Part shown: positions 1-11,100 of the stretch, piece after piece
How the letters are laid out: the number at the start of each line of letters is the position of its first letter
Position numbering within the stretch: the first letter of the stretch is position 1
Origin: Rodentolepis nana
Taxonomy: Eukaryota > Platyhelminthes > Cestoda > Cyclophyllidea > Hymenolepididae
Direction: 5' to 3'
Assembly (NCBI GenBank): GCA_900617975.1
Contig: UZAE01013164.1
Location: 1 to 25,796 of the forward strand
DNA length: 25,796 nt
Program-made: the position numbers and the translations under genes
Notes under the pieces: generated by a model
Told to the model about the DNA's origin: nothing
Seen by the model: the letters and a program-made list of their open reading frames with translations, nothing else
Database searches by the model: none

Positions 1-495
1 TTGACTTAATTCAGCTCTGACACCTTCCCCCCCTCCCCCACACTCCAATTTTCCTTTCTTATTCTCCATTTTTGTTTTGTGATGTGTCTGAGGTCGCCTC
101 TATGTCTCCCTTTTCTTCTGACGTTAATGAAATTATGCCACAACGGTCAACACTTTTTTTCCTACTTTCTGAGATGGATTGTCTATGGGAAATTGGAAAT
201 ATGTGTTGGATTGAACAATAACTATGGCGATTTTAGTGTATTTTCACTGAGGCTCTGTCGATATATGGGAGAGATCGTTTGGGTTGTGTGCTGTTTCTCT
301 TAAAAGTCTTCATGTGTTTACTATTCGTGTCCACGCAGGTTCTATGCCTTCGGCTGTCAAATGCCCTGGTTGATTGCGTATTTCACTTGCTTAGCTCCTC
401 CTCTTAGTTATGATTTTAAGGTCAAATTGTATGGATCTTTCTCATTGTCATTTTAATATTTCTCTTTTTTACGCTGTTGTTTTGTGCTATTTTAG
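1..495 (+). other. PDS5: PDS5 intron, 5' part beyond window
   Basis: This stretch precedes the first recognisable PDS5 exon and ends in the pyrimidine-rich acceptor tract and AG at 494-495. It starts with C/T-rich sequence. An open frame at 79-303 has a cysteine/leucine-rich translation with no PDS5 similarity and is taken as chance. A possible acceptor AG at 337-338 is followed by frames that do not resemble the PDS5 segment expected before exon 496-610. Confidence 0.6.
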
Positions 496-610
496 AAATC
501 CTCTTCGCTCTGTTGCCTGATTTCGTGTTGGCCTATGCGATCCACTTACTCGCTCATGATCCAGACTGGGAGGATCCGGACGATGTGGCTCGACTCAATG
601 TTGTCAAGTC
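496..610 (+). CDS. PDS5: PDS5 exon a (first seen)
   Basis: The acceptor is GCTATTTTAG ending at 495 and the donor GTGAGT starts at 611. Two bases complete a codon begun upstream, then ILFALLPDFVLAYAIHLLAH is read, followed by DPDWEDPDDVARLNVVK. LLAHDPD is a hallmark PDS5 HEAT segment. Confidence 0.9.
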
Positions 611-2948
611 GTGAGTGTTCAATATGTTGACCCGTCTACTCTCCTTTAAGTTTACTATCTCATCGGATTTTGGCTTTCCCCATATTTAGCGCTCTCTGGT
701 TCATCATGGAACCGATCATGGCTGGTGGAAATAACTACACGCTCTTGAGGCAGCTCTTGGAACAAATCAAACACTCTCAGGACGCCCTCAGACCCGGCGA
801 TGAGTCAATTAACACGGTATGTGCTAATAATTAATGACTGGATGTGTGTGTGTGTGTGTTTCTTGCACTCGAATAATGAGAAAGTAGTGCTAACTTCGAC
901 TGTAGAAGCTGCTCTTTATTAGATGGGAGTTATTCCCCCATCATTATAGCAGGAAGTGACAGCTTTTTCTACAAGCGGGGAAGTAGTACTATTCTCATTG
1001 CTTCTGAGCTCTTGTCTTATTCGCCTATACTTCTTTTTCAATTATAGAAAATCTATATGGCCTGTGACATCGCCCTCGGTCTTCTCCTAACTCGCAGCAG
1101 TAACATAGTCTGGCGAGTTTGCGAGTTCGAAATCAAGCTCCCTCGTAGTCTCTTCCATCGTGCGCCCTCCTCTTTCTCTAACCCGGATTTCGCCCAAATC
1201 TGTCCCTCTGCAGCCAGAGGAGGAGGAGGTGACGGCTCCGGCAAAACTCCCCCTCCTCTCATCACCTTCACCCCAACCAAGAACTCCAAGGCTGTCAAGG
1301 ACGGTCTGATTCCACCTCAACTGTTGAAAGTAAAAAATCCTGCTTCTTCAACCGCGAAGTCGCGGCAAAAGCGACGTCAACAACAGATGGAGGAATCTGT
1401 GGAGGAGTCCTCGGAAGTGGTTGTCACTGAGGATGAAGAGAAGGTGGAAGAGAATGTGGAGACGGTTGAAGAGGCACGGGAGGAAAGTGACAAAGTGGCT
1501 AATGGTACCAATAATTCTTATGATGTTGACCTGGATAAAAGTGATACTGATGCAAAGGGTGAGCTTCTTTCGGTTAATTATGCAGAGCAGTAGTGGGTTT
1601 GGGTTTTGGTGCATTGCCAGCTCATTTGTTTACTCAAATTGTCACATTTCATTGATGTCATACACTCCACTTCTAATTTCGCTTTAATCAGAGGGTGTTC
1701 ATCAGGAGTTGGAATGGCGTATTGGAATCACATATTAGGAAAACGTGTGCGCTCAAGTTTCTTCTTAGAATTAAGGACACTGGCAAATGTGGTATAGTTT
1801 GATTCTTTCATTACCAGGAGCTTTTTTTGGCTGCCTCCACCGGCCCCAATGTCCATGATGGTTTCAGCTAATTGTCAAGTTCTGACTACTGACAGCTGAT
1901 GAAGTCTTTAATGACCTCAGAGAGGGGGGGGGGAGGCGTGTTTTTTGCTCGACCACGTTGAATTGTGTTTTGCAAGTTGCGACTGTGGATTATTAGTTGC
2001 AGTCAGCAGAGATCTGGATGAGGTTGAGAATTTACTACCCAAAATGTCCAGTTGCGCTAGGACGTAAAAGATAACTTTGGATTCCCTCCTTTCTAATAAA
2101 AACGTGTATTATCTGCAAAGGGGAATTAATGGTTGTGGGTGCACAGATTAGTATGCAGGTGTCTTTATGGAAAATGCACCCCTCAACCTCATTCAAACAC
2201 AGGTCTCACAGCAGCAGACTGTTGCCGCCGACGTGATGAGTTTTGGTGGTGGCATCAGACGAAGGCTACAGGCACGTATTGGACATACTTCCAACGGCTC
2301 TAGCGCCACTTCTGTTATGAGTCTGTTGTACGAAAATTGAGCTTATTTTGAAAGAGGATCGTGCGCGCCTCCTAGGGCATTAAAGGGTTAATCCTATTGG
2401 CAACGATAGCTACCTTAATCATAATCGTCGCATGAGATTCACTTGTCTTATTATTTCTCTGTTTAGTAAGAGCATCCGTGTTTTTAGTTAAAAAAAGATT
2501 TCGAAGTATGCGTAAATTGTAGTAAAATGGTTTCTTTTTGGCATTGTTATCTACAAATTTAGGAGCCATGGGTTCAATATGCCTCGGTAAATAGAATTTC
2601 CAGCTGCACTGATTGAGTTTGGGATAGTTTTCACAAAATTTTATTTTTTGTTGTTCCGCGTATTTCCATGAATACCGTTGATATCAATGCTTTATATTAT
2701 AATAACCCTGCTTTCCAGCTCCTGCTAAAGGGGATAAGTCGAGTAAGAAGCGAAAAAATGAAGACGAGAGCTCCAAATCTAAACCCAGTTCCAAACGAGC
2801 GAAGCCCGATGATGAAGAAAAGTCTGAGAAAGTAAGGCCTTCGAAGACGGACGTCACATCTCCGAAACTGGCCAAGAGCAACACCTCGCGACCAAATGTC
2901 CGTGGTAGTAGGGCAAACGTGCGCAGATCTGCTCGTAGAAATAAGTAG
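496..2948 (+). CDS. PDS5: PDS5 cohesin-associated protein, C-terminal four exons (partial)
   Basis: Joining 496-610, 690-816, 1048-1558 and 2719-2948 gives 326 codons in one frame, ending at TAG 2946-2948. The 5' end is missing. PDS5 binds the cohesin ring with WAPL and sororin-type partners and controls release and maintenance of sister-chromatid cohesion in the nucleus. The first two exons encode the end of the HEAT-repeat array: LLPDF, then YAIHLLAHDPDW, then ALWFIMEPIMAGG, lining up with the vertebrate LLPEYVVPY-IHLLAHDPDF and ECLWFMLEVLM segments. Exon three opens with KIYMACDIALGLLL, matching the vertebrate KLYTVCDVALCVI. The rest is low-complexity: a Gly/Pro patch, an acidic Glu-rich stretch, then a Lys/Arg/Ser tail with KKRK and SKRAK clusters that look like nuclear-localisation signals, as in vertebrate PDS5A/B tails. 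Identity is confident. Whether it corresponds to PDS5A or PDS5B cannot be assigned, as invertebrates usually have one gene. Confidence 0.9.
690..816 (+). CDS. PDS5: PDS5 exon b
   Basis: It joins in phase (TC|C = Ser) and encodes ALWFIMEPIMAGGNNYTLLR, then QLLEQIKHSQDALRPGDESINT. The vertebrate counterpart is the LWFMLEVLM ... AENIKLTRDAQSPDES region. The donor GTATGT starts at 817. The preceding intron is 79 nt and the following one 231 nt; the latter holds a (TG)n tract at 843-859. Confidence 0.9.
1048..1558 (+). CDS. PDS5: PDS5 exon c
   Basis: The acceptor ATTATAG ends at 1047. The translation begins KIYMACDIALGLLLTRSSN, the last conserved HEAT segment. A divergent linker with a Gly4 patch and Pro/Thr-rich sequence follows, then a Glu-rich acidic stretch (MEESVEESSEVVVTEDEEKV). 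The reading frame stays open into the intron to about 1593; the donor G|GTGAGC at 1559 is chosen because it joins the last exon in phase (GCT, Ala). Confidence 0.88.
1559..2718 (+). other. PDS5: PDS5 intron, 1160 nt
   Basis: This long intron has GT at 1559 and AG at 2717-2718. It contains a poly-G run at 1924-1933 and a GC-richer patch at about 2200-2290 whose frames give no recognisable protein. Small open frames here are not supported. An alternative cassette exon cannot be excluded from sequence alone. Confidence 0.6.
2719..2948 (+). CDS. PDS5: PDS5 last coding exon, basic tail and stop
   Basis: The acceptor CTTTCCAG ends at 2718. The exon reads APAKGDKSSKKRKNEDESSK and continues with alternating Lys/Ser/Pro and Asp/Glu, ending RANVRRSARRNK then TAG. 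The basic clusters look like DNA-binding or nuclear-localisation segments, as known for PDS5 C-termini. No canonical AATAAA follows in the next 300 nt; AT-rich sequence around 3185-3225 with AATATA is the nearest candidate for 3'-end formation. Confidence 0.85.
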
Positions 2949-3285
2949 CTTCTGTGTGTACTCCTTGAAATTATCCTCTCTCTCTATTACCCTCAATCAT
3001 TGGAATTAGCATTCCTCTTCTTCCCCTCTGACTTTACACACACACAAGCACACCCCTCTACTCTCACTCTCATCTTTTATGTATTCTATGGTCTATTTAA
3101 GCGTCCCTGTATATTCATCTGTAAGTATAATGGTCATTTCTCCTGACAGGAATTCAGCTTATCCTGTAATTAACATTTTGGTATCTGATATATATAAAAA
3201 TATATTGGTAAAATATTGATAACATGAATCAGATACATTGTCTTTGATCCTTTTTAATCGAGTCTTCCCTTCACTGGTGGCAATT

Positions 3286-3308
3286 GGGGGGGGGNGGGGG
3301 GGGGGGGG
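3286..3308. repeat. Poly-G tract with ambiguous base
   Basis: This is a run of 23 positions, all G except N at 3295, which is the only ambiguous base in the window. Tract length is probably unreliable in the assembly. Confidence 0.9.
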
Positions 3309-3414
3309 TTAGCATTCAATTTCGCATCGGCAAAGCACAATGGAGCGAGAGGTCATCAAGGCATGTAAGAACACGAAAGGTCAATCAAGAAACAATTGAG
3401 TACCCTGTTAATCG

Positions 3415-3727
3415 TATTTATTTGTTTATATCAAATGGCAGGCGTTTTGATAGATGTCATTAGCCCTTTAGTTGACTACGGGCTTCATAGAGGGGAGGAG
3501 GAGCATCAAAGTGAGAAAAAGTCGAGAGGGAGGAACGGAAGAGTGGTTTAAAGATGTAAAAGAGACAGACACAAAGGTATACCACTGTGGAAGTGGTCGA
3601 AAATGACATACAATGGGGTGATGGTAGTTTGAAGTGAGAAGTTAACTGCCGATTAATAGACTTTTTGCCGTATGAGTATACGTTGCCCAGGGTGCACCAC
3701 GCGGAGGTAAGTCCATCGCATACCCCG
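3415..3727 (-). mobile_element. SINE-like retroposon, copy R1
   Basis: The copy reads antisense. On the + strand it starts with a TTTA-type tract and TATCAAATGGCAGGCG and ends at CGGAGGTAAGTCCATCGCA plus a short C-run. It is closely similar to copies at 18175-18502 and 20935-21252 over about 310 bp. The flanks GTTAATCGTATTTA (3408-3421) and GTAAATCTTATTTA (3727-3740) agree at 12 of 14 positions, consistent with an eroded target-site duplication; the exact boundary overlaps this duplication. No internal ORF of note is present. Confidence 0.75.
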
Positions 3728-4067
3728 TAAATCTTATTTACCACTCCACTTCTCTAGGTCCAATTTATACGTGCGAAGTCGACCGTGGTTTTATGAGCCA
3801 AGGCGCTTGTGATTAAAGTCATGCCACGGACCCATTGAGGTCAACATTACTCATCAGAATGGCTTCAATGGTGGGATAGGGGACCAACCTGTCGACGCCT
3901 TCACATCAATTTTACAACCTTTTTTGCACATATGATTATTCATTAAAGTTTTATTGAAAACATATCCGTCTCCTCAAAAAGATGCTTAAATCATGATCTC
4001 AGAAAAGTCAATAGATGAGACTCCTATCGTTTGAATTATAGCATGCCTGCAGTTTTCAGAAAATCTA

Positions 4068-4400
4068 TATCAAATGGCAGGCAGTTGACTTCTGACTTCA
4101 AACTACCATCACCCCACTGTGGCAGTTGACTTCTCACTTCAAACTACCATCACCCCATTGACGCAGTTGACTTCTGACTTCAAACTACCATCACCCCACT
4201 GTTGGTCATAGTCGACTACTTCCATAGTACTCACCCCACCTTTATTCTACCTTTTCTACCTTGGTCTTTGAAACACTCTTCTGTTCCCTCGCCCCCCCTT
4301 CATCTCGACTTTTTATTCACTTTGATGTTCCTTCCCCTCTGCGAAGCCTGAAGTCAACTAAAGGGCTAATGATAACCATCAAAACGCCTGCCATTTGATA
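4068..4400 (+). mobile_element. Rearranged SINE-like copy R2
   Basis: This copy is in the opposite orientation to R1 and lacks its 5' part. It is bounded by perfect 15-nt inverted repeats, TATCAAATGGCAGGC at 4068-4082 and GCCTGCCATTTGATA at 4386-4400. Its left part contains three tandem copies of a 41-bp unit. The right end is the element's usual 3' end followed by A/T-rich sequence. The left inverted stub suggests a rearrangement or nested insertion rather than simple truncation. Confidence 0.65.
4081..4203 (+). repeat. 41-bp tandem triplication inside R2
   Basis: GCAGTTGACTTCT starts at 4081, 4122 and 4163 (the middle copy differs by one base, TCTC for TCTG), giving a 41-bp period with near-identical units. 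Other copies of the element contain the unit once, so this is a local expansion. Confidence 0.85.
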
Positions 4401-4402
4401 AT

Positions 4403-4455
4403 TATATTTATTTATATCAAATGGCAGGCTTTATGAAATCTATCATTAACCCTCT
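4403..4455 (-). repeat. Solo terminal fragment of the SINE-like element
   Basis: A TTTATTTATATCAAATGGCA start is followed by GGCTTTATGAAATCTATCATTAACCCTCTA-like sequence that matches only the terminal ~45 bp of the element. It faces R2, so the two form a hairpin-capable inverted pair (arms 4386-4400 and 4415-4429). Confidence 0.6.
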
Positions 4456-5129
4456 AACGAAAATGAAAAAAACGGAATAAATCCATTCAATGCAATTTTC
4501 GAGAAAAATTACTTGCCTCTTAATTTAAGGATCCAATAATGTAATGCAAATATCATAGTTCCGTTAATACGACAGTTTCAAACGCTGGGTCAATCAATAG
4601 AATTTAAGTACTGTATAAATCAAAGAGTTGAAGGACCTATTCATTGTAAATGACATAATATCAATAATTCTTTTACGGTACGACACAATAAATTTATTTA
4701 GCTACAACAATAGATGAATGATTATTGTGTTTGCATAAGTACTCAACTAAACAAGTCAGTTTACCGTCTGCACAATTCAATATGTATTCATTTAAATTTA
4801 ATGATTGTTTTAAGTTCAATAGGAAATACTTTAAGCTACAATTGCTAATATAACGATTACATAGAATTTTTAAAATAAGGCCTCTCACAACTAATGTAGT
4901 CAACCAAATAAAGTCTTAATTTTCATCTTTCAGGAAATAATTACTTTTACTAGAAAGAAGTTTTTATTAATCCAAATAACATGCTATTACATGAAATCAC
5001 ATCTTCGTTTTTGGTCAACGAGAACGTCTTTTTATAAGTGGAATTTTGCGCGCCTAATTCAAAATAGAACAAACTTGTTTTTGACCGTGAATGCGAGCTT
5101 GGCTTCAGTCCGTAACTTTTCTATAAAGA

Positions 5130-5147
5130 ATGGATCAATTGTCCAAT
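5130..5147 (+). CDS. CABIN1: CABIN1 exon 1 (tentative start)
   Basis: ATG at 5130 sits in a good context (A at -3, G at +4) and encodes only MDQLSN before a weak donor GTAATT at 5148. It joins exon 2 in phase 0 and would give MDQLSN-LRFRPLTREDD, which fits the short lead of vertebrate CABIN1 (M-RIAALN...). The alternative is a different upstream ATG exon; a stop (TAG 5271-5273) lies directly upstream of exon 2 in frame. Confidence 0.35.
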
Positions 5148-8100
5148 GTAATTTTTTCGTCTTATTTTTTATATCGTTTAACATTTACTGACGCTCATTA
5201 TGTTGATATTTCTCATTACCCTTGTAATTATTATTGATTTTTGGTGTTCTCCTTCTAATAATTAAATATATAGCTTCGTTTTCGACCATTAACACGCGAA
5301 GATGATGTCAGTGTTAGTGACAATGTTAACGATGCCAGTTATTCTGATACCGGTCATACTGCTGATTTGGATTCTGAAATCACATCTCTCGAAAATTGCC
5401 ATATTGGTAATCAGGAAAATGAAAGGGAATCTACGTCAAATGCGGAAATAATTCGCCGACTTCTACGACCTGTCAAAGAGAAGCATTCATCGAAAGAAGC
5501 TGAAGAGATTCGCATTACTCAGTTATACAAGCATGCTCTGCAAATGTCATCAGAATCTGAAAGTTCGCTTGATGCTATTCCACTGCTTGAGAGCATTGTT
5601 CACAGTTTCCTTTTCAGAGCGTCTTCGGTATGTTGAATCTATCTTATAGTGCTACTCCTGTTATTTATTTTTAAGCATGCTTTTGTAATTTTCGGTCTAG
5701 GGTGCTCCACCACATCTGAAAACAATAAACTTTGCCAGCTGCAGGCTTCTCGCTACGCTTTATTTAAAATCCAACAAACCTGAAACCGCTTTCAAATTGC
5801 TTAAAACTGTGAGTGTTTATGTGTCTTCTACGTTTTGGGTTTTTATTTACACTATTTTTTTGACATTCATGGGACAATTTTCTATTAAAATATTTAAAAT
5901 CTCTTTTTGAATCGTGCCTGTGGATCAAATTCTGCCACCATCACATCACTTCCTATTTTGCGGTTTCGAAATTTGTAATGCTAACATGCTCAGGACCTTA
6001 TGCGATTATTAGATAAGTTTGTTTTTACTTGAAAATGCCTAATGCCCCTTCCCTTTATTCGTGTAACTTGAGCACTTAGTGATTCGACAAAAGCCAAGTT
6101 TGTCGGTTCAGTGAGTAATGCTAATCAGGTGAAGGAAGTTGGAAACTTGGCTAATTTTGTGAAGAACATTGGACAATACTATTACATGCTTTTTTAAGAG
6201 AATTCTCCCTTTAGATCTCTTATCAACTTGGAGGGGGGGGGGGGGGGGGGACTGGGAATAATTAAATAATAACCTACTTAACTTTTACCATCCAACTAGG
6301 CCGTTGAGCTGGATCCGACAGATCTTGGTGTCTGGATAAAGTTGGCCACCACTTCTATCACCCTGAACAAGTTCGAAGATGCTGACAAAGCTCTCTTCCA
6401 CATTCTTCAAGAGCAGCCCTCTCATCCGGTTGCACTTTACTGGGCACAAATCTTCTATTTCGGTGTCTGCGAGCTGCTTGGTAAATGTTTCACTAAAAGT
6501 CTACTCTTAAAACGTTTAAACGGCGAGCTGTAACTTTTTACTGTAACTTTTGTTCAATAGTATGTCTAAAGTATTCCATACGTAGTCTCCTCATTAATCC
6601 TCGAGACCAAATGGCCGTTTATCTGATTAAACAAGTTCTATCAATCGAATCCTGCTGTGATCATCTCATGCAAGATCTTTACAAAGAGCTACCCACCGTC
6701 TTAGAGGATGTTGAAGTTCCGGATGCCGTCAAAGAACACGTAATTTGTAAAATTTTCCCCCTGATTTTCCCTTTCAGGTTGATGAACGCTGGAAAAAGAT
6801 TCGCGCTGCGCATAGGGCGATGATTGATGAGCAGAATAAGCAGTATATATTGAAAACCTTCAAGTTTCCCGGTCCTTTGTACAAACTAACGTGAGTTCAA
6901 TTTACGATGGTCTTTTTGTGCAAATTTATTGAATACCTACATGAAATGAGTACTTACTCTACTCAATTTTATGATTTTCCATGTTTTTTTGTTCAGGTGC
7001 TTTGCAAACTATTCCATTAACTTTATTACACTTTCCAGATTATTGTTGAAGCGTAGTGTGTGTCTTCATCTCATTTATTTCATACAGTTTTTCCTTTCTG
7101 CTTTTGCTGCAAGTGTTTTGTTCACTTTATGGGGTCATTTTTTCTTAATAATTTTTTCTACTGCCAACTCAGGCTGACAATGCCAAAATGTCTTCGAAAA
7201 GCACAAAGAAGATAGATCCAGCTGATCGATGTTCCATTGTACAACGTACTTGATTGTTCTTTAGCTTAAGTAAACAATGTCGTACGGAATGGAACATAAA
7301 CGTTAAATACTTTCCATATTTCTACTTTTCCAGACACTAATTATTACCCACCGGTATTACGTTTGTCCATTTTAGGTGGGAACACTTGGCTAATGCTGTA
7401 GTCAGCATGTTCGACAAACTTATGAAGGAAGACGTAAGTACCATGGGGTAATAAAACCATCGTAACTATATTGCCATTTGTTTATTTCAGGTTTATTTAA
7501 TTGTAGTTGGTCGAAGCCGGTTTAGATTTGGGTTCTCTTTTCGAGGATGGTGAAATCCCTCCAAAAGAACCACAAGTTGTGGAGCCCATGGAAACAGCCC
7601 TTTCGCCAGCTCAGTTGTCTCAAGAAGAGTTCCCTGCATCTGCATCGATCGTTGATCTTGAGATGGATGCTCAATCACCTGATGCGAATGCTACTGAATA
7701 TGGCCCCTCGCCCACAAACACGAATTCTCAGCCAAATTCACAGTCAGCTGAGAATGCTGATAGCCAGACTCCATCTGACACACCGGTTAATCTCAGGGTG
7801 AGTTCGATTGAGTAGAGTTATTAGGTTTCATTGACACCTACTAAGCGGAATGATCGACTGGTCCGCTTAGATCTGGCTAATTAAATGTGTCAACTGGATT
7901 CGAATTTCTCACTTTTGGCTTCCAGTTATGATACCATTTCCCGCTCAAATGAAGCGTCGTTATTATTAAAAGCAATCGAATGGTAAACATGCAGAGTCAA
8001 TTCTCTAGCTGGTGTGTTTCTCATGGGAGCTTGTGTTGCCTACCATATCCACGCAGTGGTTAAGTAGGCACCATGCGTCCAATTTCAAAGATTCGATTGT

Positions 8101-11100
8101 TTGAAGTTATTGGAACTGGAAAGCGAGAAGGTGTAAGACCTGAAGGAGGCATTACCTTCTCAAATTTGCATCGGGAAAATATTTGCTTGATTAGATTCTT
8201 GGTTTCCAGCGAAATTGATTCACCTGTTATGTTGGCTTAAAAGACATTTCAAATTCGTGTGTCAATTGGCGAAGTCTGCCGCCCACTCCCCCCGCCCCGC
8301 CCCACCCACTCACCTTATTCCTTTCTAATCTCCCATCTCATGTGTAAGTTTCTGGCTTTGAATAGTTTTTCACCTATCAATCTTTATTTTGCAAATTGAA
8401 CTCAGATGACAGCAAAGTTCAGGATGGTGGGGGGGGGGGGGAAAGAGGAGGAAGATTAGGAAAATCATGTTACTAAATACTCCCCTGTATTGTTCCTGCG
8501 CGTATTGTTACGGAAAATTCGTTTAGTAGTATTTTGGGGCCAATTTTATACGCTAAATGATTTCTTTAGGTCTTTGCATCGAGTCCTGCTTTTCCGGCTA
8601 AAACTGCTTTTTTTCACCATCTTTTTTACCCCAATAACCCCTGGTTTATATTGTAGTTGCTCTATTAAAAGAGGAAGGTATAAATAATAATAATAATTTT
8701 TATTTTATTTTCTTAAGACCGAAGAGGAGGAAGTTCGCCGTATTTCCAGACGTCTCCGTCGACCAGCCGTGCCTTTCGACGAATCATCTGCACACGCAGG
8801 TCCTAGCGGATCCCATTCTCAGACGGCCACCCCTGTAAACCTCACCGGTCCCGCCACTGCTGTCCCGGCCTTAAAGTCCCCAACCGGTGCAAACGCCGCC
8901 GCTGCAGAGGCTCAACGAATTAGAAATCTTTGGATGAGGATTGCAAAACGCTTTCATAACCTTCTACCCGTTTGTTTCGAGTTAGTATAATTTGAAGACG
9001 AATGCGCGTACTCGCATGGTTTTTTTCGGGGGGGGGGGGGGAGTAAGATTATTTACCCTCTGTTTATTCCTCCATGTAGGGACCTTGCTGCAATATCGAG
9101 TACAAAGACTCCTAACGGTGGTGGTGGTGGTGAAGAGAAATCACTGGCCACAAGAGAACCCCAAATTGACGAGGACGAGGAGGCTACAACTGCAGCAATC
9201 GAAGCCGGACCTACCGAAGCGGATTTGGTCACTGAATTTCTGCGCATTCTTAGTGTTGAGGCAACGAACGCGATTTTTATGGGAATTCCTTTGCTCCTTC
9301 AGATGACAGAAAGGGTTAAAGTCTGGTGAGTTTGAATTTCGACTGCAATTGTTGTGTCTTCGGCTTTCATTTATTTAAGAATGTTCAGAGATGATAAGGT
9401 ATTCAAATAGGTTAATAAGTTTACTTCTCGCTTTAGGACTCAGTCTTATTCAACGGCATATCTTGCCCTGAGTGCCCGGATTCGTTCTACACTTCCAGTT
9501 TGGGAATGTAGGGATGTGCCCGAAGGTTTGTCTTATATTTTGGGTCGTTTTCAAAATTTACTCTTATTTTTCCCCCAAATCTTCCTTTATTTTCCCAGTT
9601 GAACACCCCTATCCCCCCACCGAAGAACTACTTATCCCCACCGGTTTAATTCGTCTACGCCGTCGACCAACGATATGGCAGATAGCCAATCTTCACTTCT
9701 CCTACATTGAATCGCGTCTAGATGCTCTAGTCCTCTGTCGGAAAGCTGAAGATTCAGCTAAGCGTCACCTGGCCTCGTTGAATGGTTCTGGTGTTGAGGA
9801 CACCGACCTGAAAGCTCTCTCAGAAGCCCTACAAGCCGACTCGAAACCGTAAGTCGCTTATTTGCCTCGCAATTATAATTTACTACCATTCTAGGTATTG
9901 GGAGCCTGATGAGACAATTCATTATCATGATGAGTGCAAAATGCTTCGAGCACTTCGAAGTCTTCCTGAAGATTCGCCTGAAACTACCGTCTTTGAAGGA
10001 AGATGTAAGTTGTGACTTAATGCTTCTGAATTTTTGTTTTAGTGTTGTGGATAAAGTATGAATGGAGTTCGGTTGTGCACAACTATGATGCGATGAAGGA
10101 TTACCTGCTTCAAGCCAAGGAATTCATAACTAAGAATGGTCCACTTCGGCGTGTATGCTCCTTCAGAAATAGTTACATAACTCTCGGTACTTGCGTATAT
10201 ATTCGTATTTTGAAGTCGTGGGATTCTCAGCTATTATTGAGTTTATCTCTTTCCCTCTCATAGAACGAATTGACGAACTCTTGGCCGAAGTGGAGGATGT
10301 TTCAATCGGAGCTCGGCTGGAACATTTGTGCAAGTCGCAGCAGGATACCACAAAATTGATAAAGGCTCTTAAGGATTGCATTCAGTCGCATTCCAACTTC
10401 CTTCAAAATAAATCCAAAGTTATTTCTTCAATGTCCCCCTCTGCTGTAAGTGCTTCTACCATTAACGATAGATGGCAAATATTCTGCTCAACTGAATAAA
10501 TACAGAAAAACGGCAAGAGAGAGAGAGAGAGGGAGTTACGGGGCATAATTGCTGACTTAGCGTCTTTGTCAGCTTTTGGAACTACGCCTTCACAACACAG
10601 GAGGCCTGTTGGTAGAGTAAGCGGGGTCATAGTTTACTTGCGAACTGGAAATAGCCGCATTACTGGATTTCTAGCTTGGAATTCGGTGTTAGCTAAAGCT
10701 TACTCCCTTGCTTGCCGCAACGTCACCAGACCCAAGTTTATTCGAAGTTCGAAGATGAGTCGTCCTTTTTTTGGTTAGACGAAAGTGGAAATTGGTAGCC
10801 AATTTATTTGGATGGATAAACGCCTTAAAGAAATTAGAACAAAAAAAGGGTTGAAATAGGTGGAGAATAGGGTTACTTGTCTCCTCCCACGTTGGCTCTT
10901 CTCAATTTATCCAAAAATTTCTTAACTTCCATATATATATATATAGAGTTTCTTTCCGCGCGACTTTCTATCCCACGGAGTGGATACTGTGTTTGTGTGT
11001 GCTCCTAACACACTTCTCGTCTCCTCATTTCATGCTTCTTATAGGAGCTTGAATGCCCTTTTTCCCCATATTGTTTTTCCAGCTTTTATCGCTGAACTTA

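Larger units (their letters stand above)
2949..5129. other. PDS5-CABIN1 intergenic region
   Basis: No coding region is recognisable here. It holds the PDS5 3' flank, a 23-base G tract with an N at 3295, two SINE-like copies (about 3415-3727 and 4068-4400), a short third fragment (4403-4455), and AT-rich sequence from 4450 to 5130 leading into CABIN1. The minus-strand open frames at 3460-3744 and 4694-4903 are explained by the repeat or by AT-rich sequence. A TATAAG at 5033-5038 could be a core-promoter element, but this is weak. Confidence 0.6.

Noticed and set aside
79..303. 74-codon plus-strand ORF
   Set aside because: It lies in the intron before PDS5 exon a, has Cys/Leu-rich chance-like composition, and does not match the PDS5 segment expected upstream.
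2200..2300. GC-richer patch in PDS5 intron as an extra exon
   Set aside because: No frame resembles PDS5, and exons on either side already join in phase.
3460..3744. 94-codon minus-strand ORF
   Set aside because: It is the pyrimidine-rich strand of the SINE-like copy R1; equivalent frames in other copies are disrupted.
5033..5038. TATAAG as CABIN1 core promoter
   Set aside because: A single short AT-rich match in AT-rich DNA, with an uncertain first exon, is not enough to call a promoter.
6971..7177. Hydrophobic 68-codon ORF that could be read as a membrane peptide
   Set aside because: It is T-rich intronic sequence between two CABIN1 exons that splice together in phase; Phe/Leu excess follows base composition.
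7489..7490. First AG as exon 8 acceptor
   Set aside because: Starting at 7491 puts the conserved downstream sequence out of frame; the AG at 7505-7506 keeps it.
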